A program made the position numbers and the translations under genes. Below, piece after piece: positions 31,809-43,559 of a DNA stretch of 52,861 nt. Within the stretch, counting starts at the first letter, position 1. Each line of letters begins with the position of its first letter. The DNA comes from Acrasis kona (lineage: Eukaryota; Heterolobosea; Eutetramitea; Acrasida; Acrasidae): the NCBI GenBank assembly GCA_026419775.2, contig JAOPGA020000055.1:1-52861 (forward strand). Direction: 5' to 3'. Below the pieces are notes generated by a model. The model was not told the DNA's origin. It did no database searches and saw only the letters and a list, made by a program, of their open reading frames with translations.

Positions 31809-33200
31809 TTATTTGTTTAATCTTGAAAGACCCTCTGCAATTACTTCTCTTATAGTTTTTAATAGTTTGTAATTTTCTTTACTGAGATGTTTTTCATTGT
31901 CCGATCTTATTTTTTGAGACCATGAAATGATACTTATCACTGTTTCAATAATTGACGATTTGTTGCTCAGTGCGGAATAGTGCTCAAAGAATACTGCTAA
32001 GTGCTTCCTCAGGAACTTACCCAAGTACCAATCCAAAGCTTTGTTCATTAACGTTTGATAACTCTTTAGCGTGACAACCATGGCATCATCGTTCTGTTCA
32101 ACTTTTGTATTCACCTGCTTCAATTGCTGTCCAATCTGTTCCGACTTATTGTATAGAGATTCAGTATATCGATTTTTGTTGCTTTGGATAGAGTCGAACT
32201 GATTTTTACTGCTAGAGCTGGTTGTTCGCAATGATATGTTCTTCCTTTTCACAATAAGACCGTCAGATGTGACGTATTCATTTTCGTCGAATTTGATTTC
32301 TTCAAGGTTGTTTTGAATTCCATTTGTGAAATCTCGAACATCTAGTGATATCCTCATTAGTAAGTCCATGAACATGGAAGCTGTATTGTACCATCTATCA
32401 TCAGTTGCGTCTTGTTCGTCAATGTGCATAAGCTCCGCAAAACTTTGGTTATGATGTTCTAAGATTTGTATATGGACTGATGAGAACTGCAATTGAAGTA
32501 TGTGCAGCCTGTTAATGTGAGCTTGCTTTTGAAGAAAAGTAATATCTTCAAATAAATCTGGCGCGAACTTTGAAATGTCGGGATTTTTTTGCAGGTCTTG
32601 AGACACACTCCGTAGAGCATATTGAATGTCATCTTTATATATCATAGGCTTTGAAAAGTCCCGTTGGGATTTAGGCGGGTGATTAACTATGTGAGCATTT
32701 TTTAATATTTCGAAGTTGCTTTTTGTTGGGGTTTGTTTCAATGTTGATCTGGTGCTTGGTTTATTCACCTCCTGAGATGTCCGAACTCCCTTATCTCTTC
32801 TATCGTTCCAGGTCGAAGTAGTCGTTCTTCTTTCTCGCGGTGTACAGCTTCCACCACTACTGTAGCTCGCCACGTCCTCAATATTTATTTTTGGGAGCAC
32901 TCGATGCTCTTTGCAAGAAACGTGCTGTGGAGGTTCGTCATCCTTAACCTTTCTAACTCTTCTCTCCCAGGATATCTCTGTTATCTCATCATCATCTGTA
33001 CTGCTTTCATCGCTAGATCGCTCAGAATTTAGTAAGTGAGACGTTGTCTTTGGTGTCACTGCGCTGTTGATTTTATTCACTAGGTCTTCTTTTAATGGAA
33101 TATCCCATTTTTTTCTGAGTCCTACTAGCTCTAATCGGTTTACTTTTAAATCGGTGTTCAATTGTAGTTTGGGAGGAGTAACACCATGAGGAGCATTCAT
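31809..33200 (-). CDS. Hypothetical 463-residue protein
   Basis: ATG-started and intronless. Residues about 1-190 are Ser/Thr/Arg/Lys-rich and probably disordered (for example SSDESSTDDDEITEISWERR). Residues about 190-460 are predicted helical, with leucine-rich segments such as FLQKQAHINRLHILQLQFSS and KALDWYLGKFLRKHLAVFFE. No zinc, kinase or membrane signature is visible. The layout suggests a scaffold or microtubule/centrosome-associated protein, but that is only inference. Its 5' side faces Chibby on the same strand. Confidence 0.6.
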   Translation of the reverse strand: MNAPHGVTPPKLQLNTDLKVNRLELVGLRKKWDIPLKEDLVNKINSAVTPKTTSHLLNSERSSDESSTDDDEITEISWERRVRKVKDDEPPQHVSCKEHRVLPKINIEDVASYSSGGSCTPRERRTTTSTWNDRRDKGVRTSQEVNKPSTRSTLKQTPTKSNFEILKNAHIVNHPPKSQRDFSKPMIYKDDIQYALRSVSQDLQKNPDISKFAPDLFEDITFLQKQAHINRLHILQLQFSSVHIQILEHHNQSFAELMHIDEQDATDDRWYNTASMFMDLLMRISLDVRDFTNGIQNNLEEIKFDENEYVTSDGLIVKRKNISLRTTSSSSKNQFDSIQSNKNRYTESLYNKSEQIGQQLKQVNTKVEQNDDAMVVTLKSYQTLMNKALDWYLGKFLRKHLAVFFEHYSALSNKSSIIETVISIISWSQKIRSDNEKHLSKENYKLLKTIREVIAEGLSRLNK

Positions 33201-33483
33201 TACAACAAATGTATTACAAGAAATTTTTAGCTGATAGATTTATTGTGCACATTTTATTAAAGTTTTGATATTGATATTGAACCGCTGTGAACAGAAGTTC
33301 CTACTGCAACTCCGCTCCAACCTGCTTAATGTACACTTCAAAGATGCGGAGCAGTAATTCTAATCAACATCTGTTGACGGTTTTTTAATATAAAATACCA
33401 ATAAACTTTACTGGCCAGATCCCTGTTTATTAAAAAAGCACATTTCATAACGACATCTCCGACATGAATTAAAACTTTGTCTT

Positions 33484-33939
33484 CTACTCGTCATCATCTC
33501 TATTTACCTTGTTCACAGCTGCGATAAAGAACTTGTTGTCTAAACTAGAGGCGACCAACTAAAAAGTGAGTCTCCATTCAAAATGTGTAAGTACCATGTC
33601 TTGAATTACTTCGTTCTTAAATTGTAATTTCCGGTTCTCTTCCTCCAACTTTTTCAATTTGTTCCGAAGTGCTGTCGTCTCCTCTCTAGATACTTTTTCA
33701 TATACACCATTTTCAGTACATTCTATCATAAAACTAAGAATTAACGGGATAATAAACAAACCTTCTAAACTAAATGATCCAGTTACACCATCTAACTTTA
33801 ATCTCACCCCACCAAGTGTAAGTTCTATTGGAGTTTTGGTTGTAGGTAAGTTGTCTGAAATTTTGGAATCCTGCTTTATTCCTAGTGTAGACGCCAGCTT
33901 ACCAAACAGCGTACTCTGCCTATTCATAGACTTGTTCAT
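33484..33939 (-). CDS. CBY1: Chibby-like ciliary-base protein
   Basis: Three exons (33939-33762, 33722-33595, 33558-33484) give 126 residues, the same as human CBY1. Two introns of 39 and 36 nt were removed. The first is a multiple of three and open, so an unspliced reading also exists, but it inserts an odd hydrophobic stretch (GLFIIPLILSFMIE). Chibby landmarks: LFGKLAS near the N-terminus, the PIELTLGGVRLKLDG strand block, and the C-terminal coiled coil TALRNKLKKLEEENRKLQFK ending NEVIQDML. In animals and protists Chibby sits at the distal basal body or transition zone and helps build cilia. Together with LZTFL1 this supports a ciliated stage. Confidence 0.78.
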
Positions 33940-34312
33940 ATTTCCCTCCAAATTGAAATAATTTTGTAATTGGAGGCCAATTCAAAATTGACCTAATAGA
34001 CACCAAACGTATCTATTCTAATGCTGTAATAAATTTCAGGAAGAATGGAAGACAAGGTAAACGAGCACACGGTAGTGATCAGTCTATATTATTATAAAAT
34101 TTATTTTTTACACTTTGTTTTTAGTCGTTCTTGCGGATCTGCGGGGTAACTTGTTCACCGATCGATCCAATTACGTAACTCTAATAGTTACAACAAATGA
34201 ATAACTTTTCAAGATCAGATCTCCATTAAAATTGTCAGTTTTTACAATCAACTTCGCAATATTTACAACCTTGTTCGTGCTATTTTGAAAACGAAGATAA
34301 AGTTCCAAAACA
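33940..34312. promoter_or_regulatory. Divergent gap between Chibby and the RCC1-BTB gene
   Basis: 373 bp holding the two promoters. A tiny spliced ORF starting at 34045 (MEDK, then a 63-nt GT-AG intron) is open for only 21 codons and is not supported as a gene. It could be a leader exon of the RCC1-BTB gene. Confidence 0.35.
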
Positions 34313-36473
34313 ATGCCAATGTCCAAAAGCACAAAGAATGCAACCCAATCCCACCACGGATTGAATGCTTACTTTGGGGGTAGAGAAAATTTTGACATGA
34401 CTTACGAGCGCTTGGAGATGCCGACTTACCAGATGTGTACACAAAATTTTATAGACCTCCAATACTTGAAACAAATATCCATGAATAGAAATGAATTTGA
34501 AGTAACAACAGGTATTACTAATATTCGTTGACGAAGATTTTTAATAATTCAAGTCAAAAACAAAGCATACAAAATTCCATTAGAAAGACTCCGTTTTGCG
34601 GATGATTTTTTCAGAATACGTGAGATGGAGGGTGCGTACAAAAAAGTGGTTTCAGATCCCAAGTTCAAACATCCTGTGGCACGCATCAACGCAGATGGTA
34701 GCTTTGCGCAATTCAAAAAAGTTCGCGACATTGCAGCCTCCAGGTATGATGTTTTAATCATTGATAAAGATGGTTGCATTTTGACTACGAAATATCTGCA
34801 GTTGTCTTTTTCGAAGTTGGAGGTCAAAGGAAGTCCTGTTTTTGACAGAATTTCTGCATTAGCAGACCACTTTGCAGCAGTTACTGAAGATGGAAAGTTA
34901 TATACCTGGGGTCGAAATGACAAAGGTCAGTGTGGTCATCCAATTTATGATTATACTATTGAGCAGCCCAGACTCGTGGAGAGCTTACCTGAGAGTGTTA
35001 TATTCAGCATTTGTGCACCCTTCTTCACATGTGTTGTTACTGGTGCGTATTTTTATTTTAGGTTGTTACAATTTTATTTTTAGAAAGTAGGAACTTGTAT
35101 GTGTTCGGAAGCAGCGGAGAAGAGAATTATAGGGGTTTCGTCCACAAAGACAGACCTCAGGACAAGTACTTGAGGATCTATCAACCTCGCATGCTACCTC
35201 TTCCACATGATGCCAAAGTCTCTCAAGTTGTAGTTGGAACAAGACACATACTAGTCTTGACGTAAGTAACATTCTATTAACGACATTAATATCGTACATA
35301 GTAATAAGAACCAACTTTTATTATGGCATTACTTTAAGCTTGGCAGGGACGCTCCACCAAGAGAACAAGATGATTGGTCACAGTTGAGTACCAAAGGAGA
35401 CATCCCACTAAGAATATTCTCAAAGTATGATGGTTTTTTTTCGAAAGCATATTCATTTTTGTAGCGATCACTTTTTTGGAACATATAACATTTCTCCGCA
35501 ACGATTAGTAAGGGACCAAAGTGAATTATTCAATCAAGCCATGACTGAAATGTTAACCAACAGAAAAAAGTATCCCACGGACTTTACCTTGATTGTGAAT
35601 ACAAATCATGAACAATTATTGTTTCCTGTCCATAAGATTGTGTTGTTTGCAAGAAGAGAAGCCTTCAATCAATTATTTGGATGCGAACTTAACCTACATG
35701 ATAATTCCATTAAATTAATGGAGGACAGTTTTGATGTTGTAGATACAAAAATAAAAGTTTTGTATACTGGAATACCTTTTGATGATTCAAAGTCCAATCA
35801 AACAACCCGCTTCCAAGTACTGAAGCAAGCCTATAGAGATTTGAGCGATTTGATTAGTTTCACTCTAGATGATGGTAAGTTAAACTTTTTTCTTTTGTTA
35901 TTGACAATGTCAGCCATCGAAAATTACTGCGACGTTGCTTTAGAAAGTGAGGGAAAAGTTGTTTATTGCCACAAACTTATATTGGGAGGAATACCATACT
36001 TTAAATCAATGTTTAGTGGACCTTTCACTGAGAGTCAAAATTCCATTCAACAGCTTATATTGGGAGGAATACCATACTTTAAATCAATGTTTAGTGGACC
36101 TTTCACTGAGAGTCAAAATTCCATTCAACAGCCTATTCAAATCATAAACTACTCCTACAGCACAATTTTGGCCTTTGTTTCATTCTTGTATTCTCGTGAT
36201 ATTATGACGTACGTTAATGCCAGTAACTGTGTGGAGGTGTTGTTGTGTGCACATGAGTATAACATGGAAGAGATGGAACCAGCGCTCATTTCTATCATTG
36301 CAGCAAATGTGGATAATGAGAGCGTGGAATCGGTGTTGGATGTAGCCGAAAGGTATAGCCATTCTACTTTGAGTTTGTGGTGCAAATTATATATAATTAC
36401 CCATCTTGACGAACTGAACGATTTGGAGAAAAAGACGAAGAGGATGATTAATGATTATATGTGTTCCTTGTGA
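34313..36473 (+). CDS. RCC1-repeat and BTB-domain protein
   Basis: Six exons (34313-34511, 34554-35042, 35084-35261, 35302-35424, 35465-35874, 35914-36473), with 39-42-nt introns, give 652 residues. RCC1-type propeller strands appear in the first half: AAVTEDGKLYTWGRNDKGQC, then SRNLYVFGSSGEEN and VGTRHILVLTNKNQLLLWHY. Two BTB/POZ-like domains follow, one starting DFTLIVNTNHEQLLFPVHKI and the second DVALESEGKVVYCHKLILGG, ending in a BACK-like helical tail. Such proteins are usually Cullin-3 adaptors that choose ubiquitination substrates. The second BTB domain carries an exact 26-residue tandem duplication, which would disturb its fold unless tolerated in a loop. Confidence 0.85.
35976..36131 (+). 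repeat. Exact 78-nt tandem duplication inside the BTB coding exon
   Basis: Copies 35976-36053 and 36054-36131 are identical base for base and in frame. They add a second LILGGIPYFKSMFSGPFTES block plus six residues. No silent differences are present, so the event is very recent, polymorphic or an assembly artefact. Confidence 0.95.
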
Positions 36474-36632
36474 TAATAAACGTTGTGCTTCTCATTTTTT
36501 CATCATTAATTCTTTGCCCTCTTCTTTGTTTTTGATAAAGTCTTAAAAGATAACAATCAAAATTTCAATGACGTTCCGGAGTGACAAATAACATTCGTAA
36601 ATCGGATTTAACAACATTAACAATATTAACAC

Positions 36633-37075
36633 ATGTCTGTATACCAAATTCCATACAACTTTGGGAAGTTCGATGAGACGTTATTCCAAATCCTTTTGCA
36701 AGGAAAGATACAAGCAGAGAACTACAAAAACACAGTGCATCGAAATTGATGAGACAAGTAGCAGATGCCAGTAACAAAATTCAAGAGTACTTATCCCTAG
36801 AGAACAATAACATTTACTTGCAGAACGGAGTTCAATTCATATTTAGGATAGCACGCATCTATGGATATCGTTATTTACAAAATGTTCCAGAATTGCTAGT
36901 AATATCATTAGATGAAAGACCTGCACCCTATCAGTGCCAAATGGAAGTACCGACTGTTGTTCAGCTCCAGCCTCAACAAGAAGCAACACAGTACATGTAC
37001 CCGATTTATCCTGAGACTGAAGAAGGAAGACCTATTCTCCACTCAATAATGTATAATGATCATTTCACCCAGTAG
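36633..37075 (+). CDS. Hypothetical 135-residue protein
   Basis: Two exons (36633-36667 and 36703-37075), joined across a 35-nt intron, give MSVYQIPYNFGKKDTSRELQ and then a helical middle (LMRQVADASNKIQEYLS). A Pro/Gln-rich tail ends in YNDHFTQ. Without splicing the frame from this ATG stops early, and the downstream frame lacks a convincing start, so the splice is supported by both sides. No family is recognised. It converges on FANCD2. Confidence 0.55.
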
Positions 37076-37181
37076 TTTTTTGTTGAAAAGTCCATTTCTG
37101 ACCCAAATCGATTCTCTCAATACCACAATCAACATGCACATACACGACAACAAATATTAAATTTTTATAAATAAACACAGC

Positions 37182-40100
37182 TCACAACTCCTGTGATCCA
37201 TCCTCATCATCTTCATCCTCGACTTCACTTTCCTCATCCTTCTCCTCAGCTTCAAAATCAACAAACCCATCTAAAGAATCATTATCATTTCCTTCTTCTT
37301 CCTCCTCGTCCTCGTCATCATCAATGATTTCATCATCATCGCCCTCTTCTCTATAAGCAGTTCTCTTCGATGTAGATTTCTGGTACTTTGACGTTTTCTT
37401 TTGTTGCTTAGTTGGACTTGGCCTACGAGAAAAAGCAGAAGATGACAACTCGATAGAGGGTTCAAATTCCTCTTGTTCACTTTCGGAATGAACGATAGGT
37501 GCTTTTTGTTTTTTATTTTGATCAGGCACAACAACACTTCTATTTATTAATTTTTGTTTCTTTTTCGGCTTCTCCTCTTCTTCTTGTTCTTCTTCCTGAT
37601 CTACTGGACTTGCTTTCCTCTTCTTTGTAAGCTTCTTTGACTTTGTAGGTGGAGGAGATGCTTTTTCTTGTTCCTCTACTGGACTTTGTTTTGATTTTTT
37701 TGTCAGCTTCTTTGGCTTTGCAGGCGGAGGTGATGCTTTTTGTTGCTCTTCCTCCTCATGGTCCGAATCATCGCTTATAATCTTTTTAGCAGTTGTTGTC
37801 TTTTTAGTTGTTGTTGTCTTTTTCTTTTTTGGTTGCTCTTCTTGTTCATCTTCTTCGTCATGACTTGTGGTAGTATCATTTTTACTAGAGGTCTTTTTTG
37901 TAGCTGTTGATTTCTTCGGAGGTGGAGATGCTTCTGATTCATCGCCTCCTACTTCACTATCCGATTCCATTTTTTTGCGTTTCTTTTTAATAGCGTTCTT
38001 CTTCTTCTTCTTTTCATCTGATGACATTTCTGACTCTTGATCAACTTTTGATTTTTTATTCTTTTGGTTATTACCTTCTTCATCGTCATCTTCCTCTGTT
38101 TCTTCTGATTGTTTTTTACTATTCTTTTTCTTTTTAGATTGCTGCTCTGATAATAAACTCTCTCTATATGCACTTTCTACTTCATCATCTACTCTATTTA
38201 ACCTCTGCATTTCTTTGGACTTTGTTTTCTTTTTGGTTGGTTTCTTAGTAGACTTTTCAGGAGAGGTTTCCGAAACAGTAGATGAAGGAGATGTATTATT
38301 GTTATTTGGTGATTTTGATAAACTTAATTTCTTTTTTGGTTGAGGTGTCTTTTCGATTGTAGACGTCTTGTTGGATTTTGCAGTGGTAGGAGTTGATTCG
38401 TTGTGATTGTCTTCATCTTCAGATGCGTTGTTTTTATTTACAATATCTTCTTCGGGTTCGTCTTCTGTATGTTCCTCTTCATCATTTACACCTCTTCTGT
38501 TCTTTAAAATGTCTTTGTAAAATAAAGTTTGACTTGGTACGATACGGTCATCCAAATCCTTATTTTGTACTTCTCCTATTGAAATAGCTCCCAAGCTATC
38601 TATATCCTCAAAAAACAACTTTATTGATAAAATCATGCTCTCGCATGCCTTTTTAACCTGAGGAATGATTTTTGTGTTCTTTAGTACTTTTTTACCCTCT
38701 GCTGCAATGATTTGTAATCTCTTGATGATTTGTCGAATGTCGTTGACGCTCTTGATGACATAATCTCTAGTGTCTTTATCAGAGCGTCTGAATGCAGGAG
38801 GTAGTTGTTTTAAGAGCTTAATGTATCTTGTTAACAACGCATAACCGCTCGTTAAGGAGTGCGTCATGATTTGGGTAGTTGCTAACTTTTGATGAGTCAT
38901 TTTAATCTTTTCTTGAAACATGAACGTAATGTTTCTCATTCTCATGGCACATGCCTTTGTGTTTGTTTCTAATCTAGATTTATTCTGTATCACTTGATCG
39001 AGCAAATCAATATCTTTTCCTAACAATGATTTGAAAAAGATTGGGAATGTTGATTTGTTGAGCGAGTGATATAATTCCTTCTTTGGTTTTTCCTTTTCTT
39101 GACCTTCTTCTTCCTCTTCTTCATCTAGGTCATCTGCTGCCCATTTGATTAAATGTTCCATGACATTGGAAGCAACTGATACAGGTTTTTGTGCAGTTAC
39201 AATTAACAACTTGATGACTTGGGATAAACTCTCTCCCTTGATTCTTGTTTCTTGATGTTGTTTTAGAATGTAATCACACATTGTAAAACAAGATGATTTT
39301 GTAACGGTCGGGAATACGGTATATAGTTCTTGCATTACGACGAATATTCTATAAACAATATCAAACGATTTGGTTTTTTTACAAAGCGTCAACAACACAT
39401 TACAGATTTTATTAATTGATTTTTCTATCCTGTGCTTTCCTATAGCACCGCTTTCATTTATTTCTTCAGCGTCTTGTTGATCGCTATCTGTCAACTCCTC
39501 TTGTTGTGGAACGATCTGATATAGATGAGCAGATGTTTGTACAATTACGGATTCAATTTCAGCAATAGCAGAGTGTTGGTTAATGTACTGTAAAGTCCTA
39601 CCAATAATATCCAACAACAAAATAATACATGGAGATTGATAACTGACGTCATCTACGAACTTATCAACATCAACATCATCGCTCATTTCTTTATTTACAA
39701 TCTTGTCAATCAAAACAACATGAGACATTAACGAGGGCAACAAATCACACAAACGCTTTACAAACACAGAGGTACTTACTCTGGATAACCCAGTAGGTTC
39801 ATTTTTCACAACACTAAAGAAACCTCTACCTCTGTTCAACACAATTTTCAATTTTGTATACAAATCATTCAACACATAGTAGATACACATTGTACTAATT
39901 TTGTTATTTTCCTTTTGTAATGACGACGTATGGATGCGCAACAAATCCATAGTCTCGATGTCCAGTTCTCTCATTTGATCTCTCAGTTGCTCCAAATTCT
40001 TTCTTTCTATTCCACTATTGGATGCAATGCTTTCTACTTGTAAATCATCATTATCGTCTTCGTCATCATGTGTTACATCTGGATCCTCTTCTACAGGATT

Positions 40101-43079
40101 ACCATCTTCATCCAAAACTTGTTCCTCCGTTCTCTTTTTCTTTTTTTTAGTTTGTGTCACTGTAGATTTTTTGGTGCTCTTCTTTTTTTTAATCTTTTTC
40201 AATGCTGCAACATTTTGTTGTAAATTAACATTGATTTGAGGTAAACAAAATTCGGAGAATTCGTCTAGAGAGGAATCGAGTAGCTTCTCCATCTTTTGGA
40301 TACTCTCTAATCTAAGCATGATGAATTGCCTTTGTTGTATGTTTGTTTCGTCACAAATGGATTCGCAGAATCCATTCAGGATTTCACGCAACCAATTAAC
40401 AGCACTAAATAAACACAAACAAACGACTTCTTTTTCAGATTGATTCATTTTGGATAATTGGTTGCGTTGCTCCCATGGATACATTAACAATGCACTAGTG
40501 AGCAGCACATCCCATTGTGATGAATGTGACCTTGTTACATTAACGTCACCATCTTCATCAACATCTTGGACGTATCTATTGCTGTAATGATCCTGTCTAT
40601 CATCAATTACTTTTAATAATCGGAACTCTGCGAATGAATTCCACATTCCTTCATAACTGTGAATGTTGTCATCAGATGAAGCCAATGCTGGTAATATGCC
40701 AACCATGGTGACATCGGATGAACTGTTATCTTCATCATCTTGCTTGATGGCAGCCCATGGTTGAGCAGATAACGAGGAAACTCTATTAGGAGCTTTCCAT
40801 TTGGTTAGTTTGTGCTGGTCATACAACAAACGACTAAACCTCACCACCACACTGTCATTTATTGTTTGTAAGAACCTCTTATCGAGGTGACACTCTTTTA
40901 TTACACATGTCAACTCATCATACAAGAAAGCTAAACACACTGGACTCTTGTCGCAATACTTTATTACTTTAATCCACAAATCATTTACTTCCTCCAACTC
41001 ACTCTGCTCCAATCTCTGTTCGTGTTGAGACGAAGCAGTATTTTGAGTCGAGGAGATTTTTCCAGAGTCATGTACGCCCTGTACACTGCCCTGGGTAGCA
41101 AATATGTTACAAGTACAAATGATTCCAATCTTTTTATCAAACACATTAGGTCTCGGTAATCTTTTATTAATGATTCCCGTCAAATCATTTAAAATTTTCT
41201 CTCTTGTATCAAAGCCCTTATCTCCCTCTTGGTCCTCTTGACTGGTAGGTATTTTAGTGTACGCTAACGTACAAAACAAAAAGAACACCTGACGCAGTTG
41301 ATTATCGGTCAGGTACTCTGCTTGTTCCATCAAGCTCTGAATAAAACTCGAAAGCATTCTCAAACTCTTTAGGTTTGTTTTTGAGATTGTAATTAGTACT
41401 TGAAGGGCCGTGTCTACTTCTTCTCTAGATCTCGAACCAATGTGAATCACTAATGCTTGTAAAATTTCTTGTCGAATGTAATCAGAGTTAAACGAAGAGT
41501 ACATTGTGCAATAAAAAAACATTCCGAATTCTCTGACGCGTCCATCGGCATGTCGCATCCATGTTCCCGCCAAAATGTTCATGCTGCTAAAGTAAGGCTC
41601 GAGTGCTTCCGAGAAACTCGAAATGCTTTGCTCGAGTAATTGTGTCGTTAATGTGGAATCCTTGATTTTCTTTTTGAACAATAAATCCGCTTCTCTTCTA
41701 TAATTATCCATCGAGAATGTAATCAACAATATCCACACGTCCAATATTTTTAAACTCTATCAAAGGTGAGAATGGCAAAAATCATGTTTACATACTTGAT
41801 CATGAACTTTTTGGATGGCGGCCATGAATGCTTTCTGGACCTCTCTTTTGTAACGTATACCCGTTCTAAAGGACTCGAGAACATAAATCAAATTCTTGTT
41901 GGTCGAATCTTCTGGTTGTTTGCGTCTTTTACTTAAACCGCTCGATAGGATTCTTCTCATCGATGAATAATCATCTTCGTCTTCATTTTCCGCTGCGAAT
42001 AATCCAACGTCAAGCTTTTCTCTGATTTCGTTAATTCCCTAAAAATGTTAAAATGAATGGATGGGTTGTGGTGATTACTGTTTCGATGCGATCTTCATTG
42101 TTGGATGATTGCAGAATGAAGCGAATGGCGACCGGTAGATCGGTTGGATCTGCACTTTCTAGCATTGGATAAATTTCTACCATTTGTGCTTCGAGTACAT
42201 CATCAGTGAGGTGCATGTTGGATAATGCATCAAGCACGCAACTAAGGTATGTCCGATCCTCTTTTAAGATCTCCAACAAGTCATTGGCGATATTCTTTAA
42301 TGTTTTAGTAATGTGCATGTAAAGTCAACTTACTTTGTGATTTGCATCATCGATAATTTCTGGAATGAATGATATCATTTCTTTTTTCAAAGAAGAGGAA
42401 CATGGAACCAATACTTCGGAAATCTTTTGGCATAGTTTGTCGCTGTTGACTATTCTATCCAAAAGTCTAAATTGAGAAAGAATTAAACGTGGTATGTTGT
42501 CGGTTAAAGAGGCGTCATCTAATTCTAAACTGTAGAGTTTTAAAATAATGTGAAAAAATGTAAACGCACTCGTCGTCAGAGCTATACACGGGAACCTTTT
42601 CAAGTAGCGCATCCATCATGAGTGGTTGTAAAGATGGCACGTTGAGCAATAGTTTGACTAAACTGTCACTAGTGTATGGATTGTAGGTAAGTGTTTCATG
42701 GGCTCTAATGTGCCTATACATTGTAAGTGGATCGGTATCGCGAATCAAGAGCATACCTTTTGAATGGCATTAAAAATCTTTTCATCTCAACATCGTCCTG
42801 ATCAATTAGCATTTTAAACGCGGTTATAAATTCATGAAGGGCTTGAGAATTCTCTGGTAACCTCTTTATCAATTCTTTTCGAACCGTCATTGGATCAGCG
42901 ATTGTCAATATCGGCTTCGTAAATTTGACTCCTGACTGCTTTAATGTATTTATAAATTCATTTTGAAACTGGGAACACGATATAGGCTCCTCTTCTTCCT
43001 CTTCCTCTTCGTTGTCGTCTTTCTCTAATGCCTGGCTCTTTCGAAATCGTAAGGTCGACTGACTGGATGAACCTGACAT
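37182..43079 (-). CDS. FANCD2: FANCD2, Fanconi anaemia DNA-crosslink repair protein, with a long charged tail
   Basis: Six exons (43079-42757, 42713-42570, 42529-42334, 42294-42079, 42038-41796, 41756-37182), with introns of 38-43 nt, give 1898 residues. FANCD2 pairs with FANCI, clamps DNA and is monoubiquitinated at stalled forks. Family landmarks: PRLILSQFRLLDRIV, then YVLESFRTGIRYKREVQKAF, EVDTALQVLITISK and FCTLAYTK. The segment LTGIINKRLPRPNVFDKKIG aligns from memory with the ubiquitinated lysine region of human FANCD2, its Lys falling near residue 572 (human 561). The core ends near residue 1450, the full human length. About 445 more residues are Lys/Glu/Ser/Pro-rich, with the repeat KASPPP..KKLTKK..SPV. 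Confidence 0.92.
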
Positions 43080-43249
43080 TGTTTGTTCGAGTTTTTGGTT
43101 GAAATCAATTTTAGTAAAGTTGGTCAATTTGAATGATACGGCATCTAGTACCTCATCACATTACTTTGGATGTGATGAATACAAAAAACGGAAAACATGA
43201 GGAAATACATACTGTGCAGCATGTAAAAAATGGTTTAGCAGAGCTATAA

Positions 43250-43421
43250 TCACAAAAAGCATGTAAAATCTCCTCCTTTACAAAACAAACAGTTCAATAC
43301 TTTGGAAGAATATTTAAATACCGTTCAACCCTAGTAATGCCCCTAATGTTTCAATTGTATGTCGAGATAAACACTCTTCATTTGAATCAGTAATATACAA
43401 CTCACGGTAGAAATCAGCCAT
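43250..43421 (-). CDS. Possible tiny spliced ORF (about 41 residues)
   Basis: In the 480-bp gap upstream of FANCD2, an ATG at 43421 opens MADFYRELYITDSNEECLSR, then HTIETLGALLGLN, to a GTATTT donor at 43321. An acceptor at 43276 continues in phase for only eight codons. A different, unspliceable frame beyond it looks more protein-like (EEILHAFCDYSSAKPFFTCC). The first exon is convincing as protein sequence, the ending is not. It could be a fuller small gene with one base wrong. The rest of the gap shows no gene. Confidence 0.3.
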
Positions 43422-43559
43422 TATCACAAGTAAACGAGAAAGCATACATTACTTGCCATACAACTCAGAACAAGACAAAGTACGAGTCTCGCACTTGATA
43501 GTAACAATATTATTATCGCACAAATGGTTTAACAATTGAATAAATTTTAATAAATAATT

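Noticed and set aside
33723-33761. Reading straight through the first Chibby intron
   Set aside because: It is open and a multiple of three, but it inserts a hydrophobic run unlike Chibby, has perfect GT-AG ends and the local int size. Splicing restores the family pattern and the human length.
34045-34172. Spliced 21-codon ORF (MEDK...)
   Set aside because: Too short and no domain; more likely leader sequence of the RCC1-BTB gene or chance.
37271-38173. Minus-strand ORFs in a second frame of the FANCD2 tail
   Set aside because: Low-complexity Lys/Glu codons leave other frames open; no start or domain supports them.
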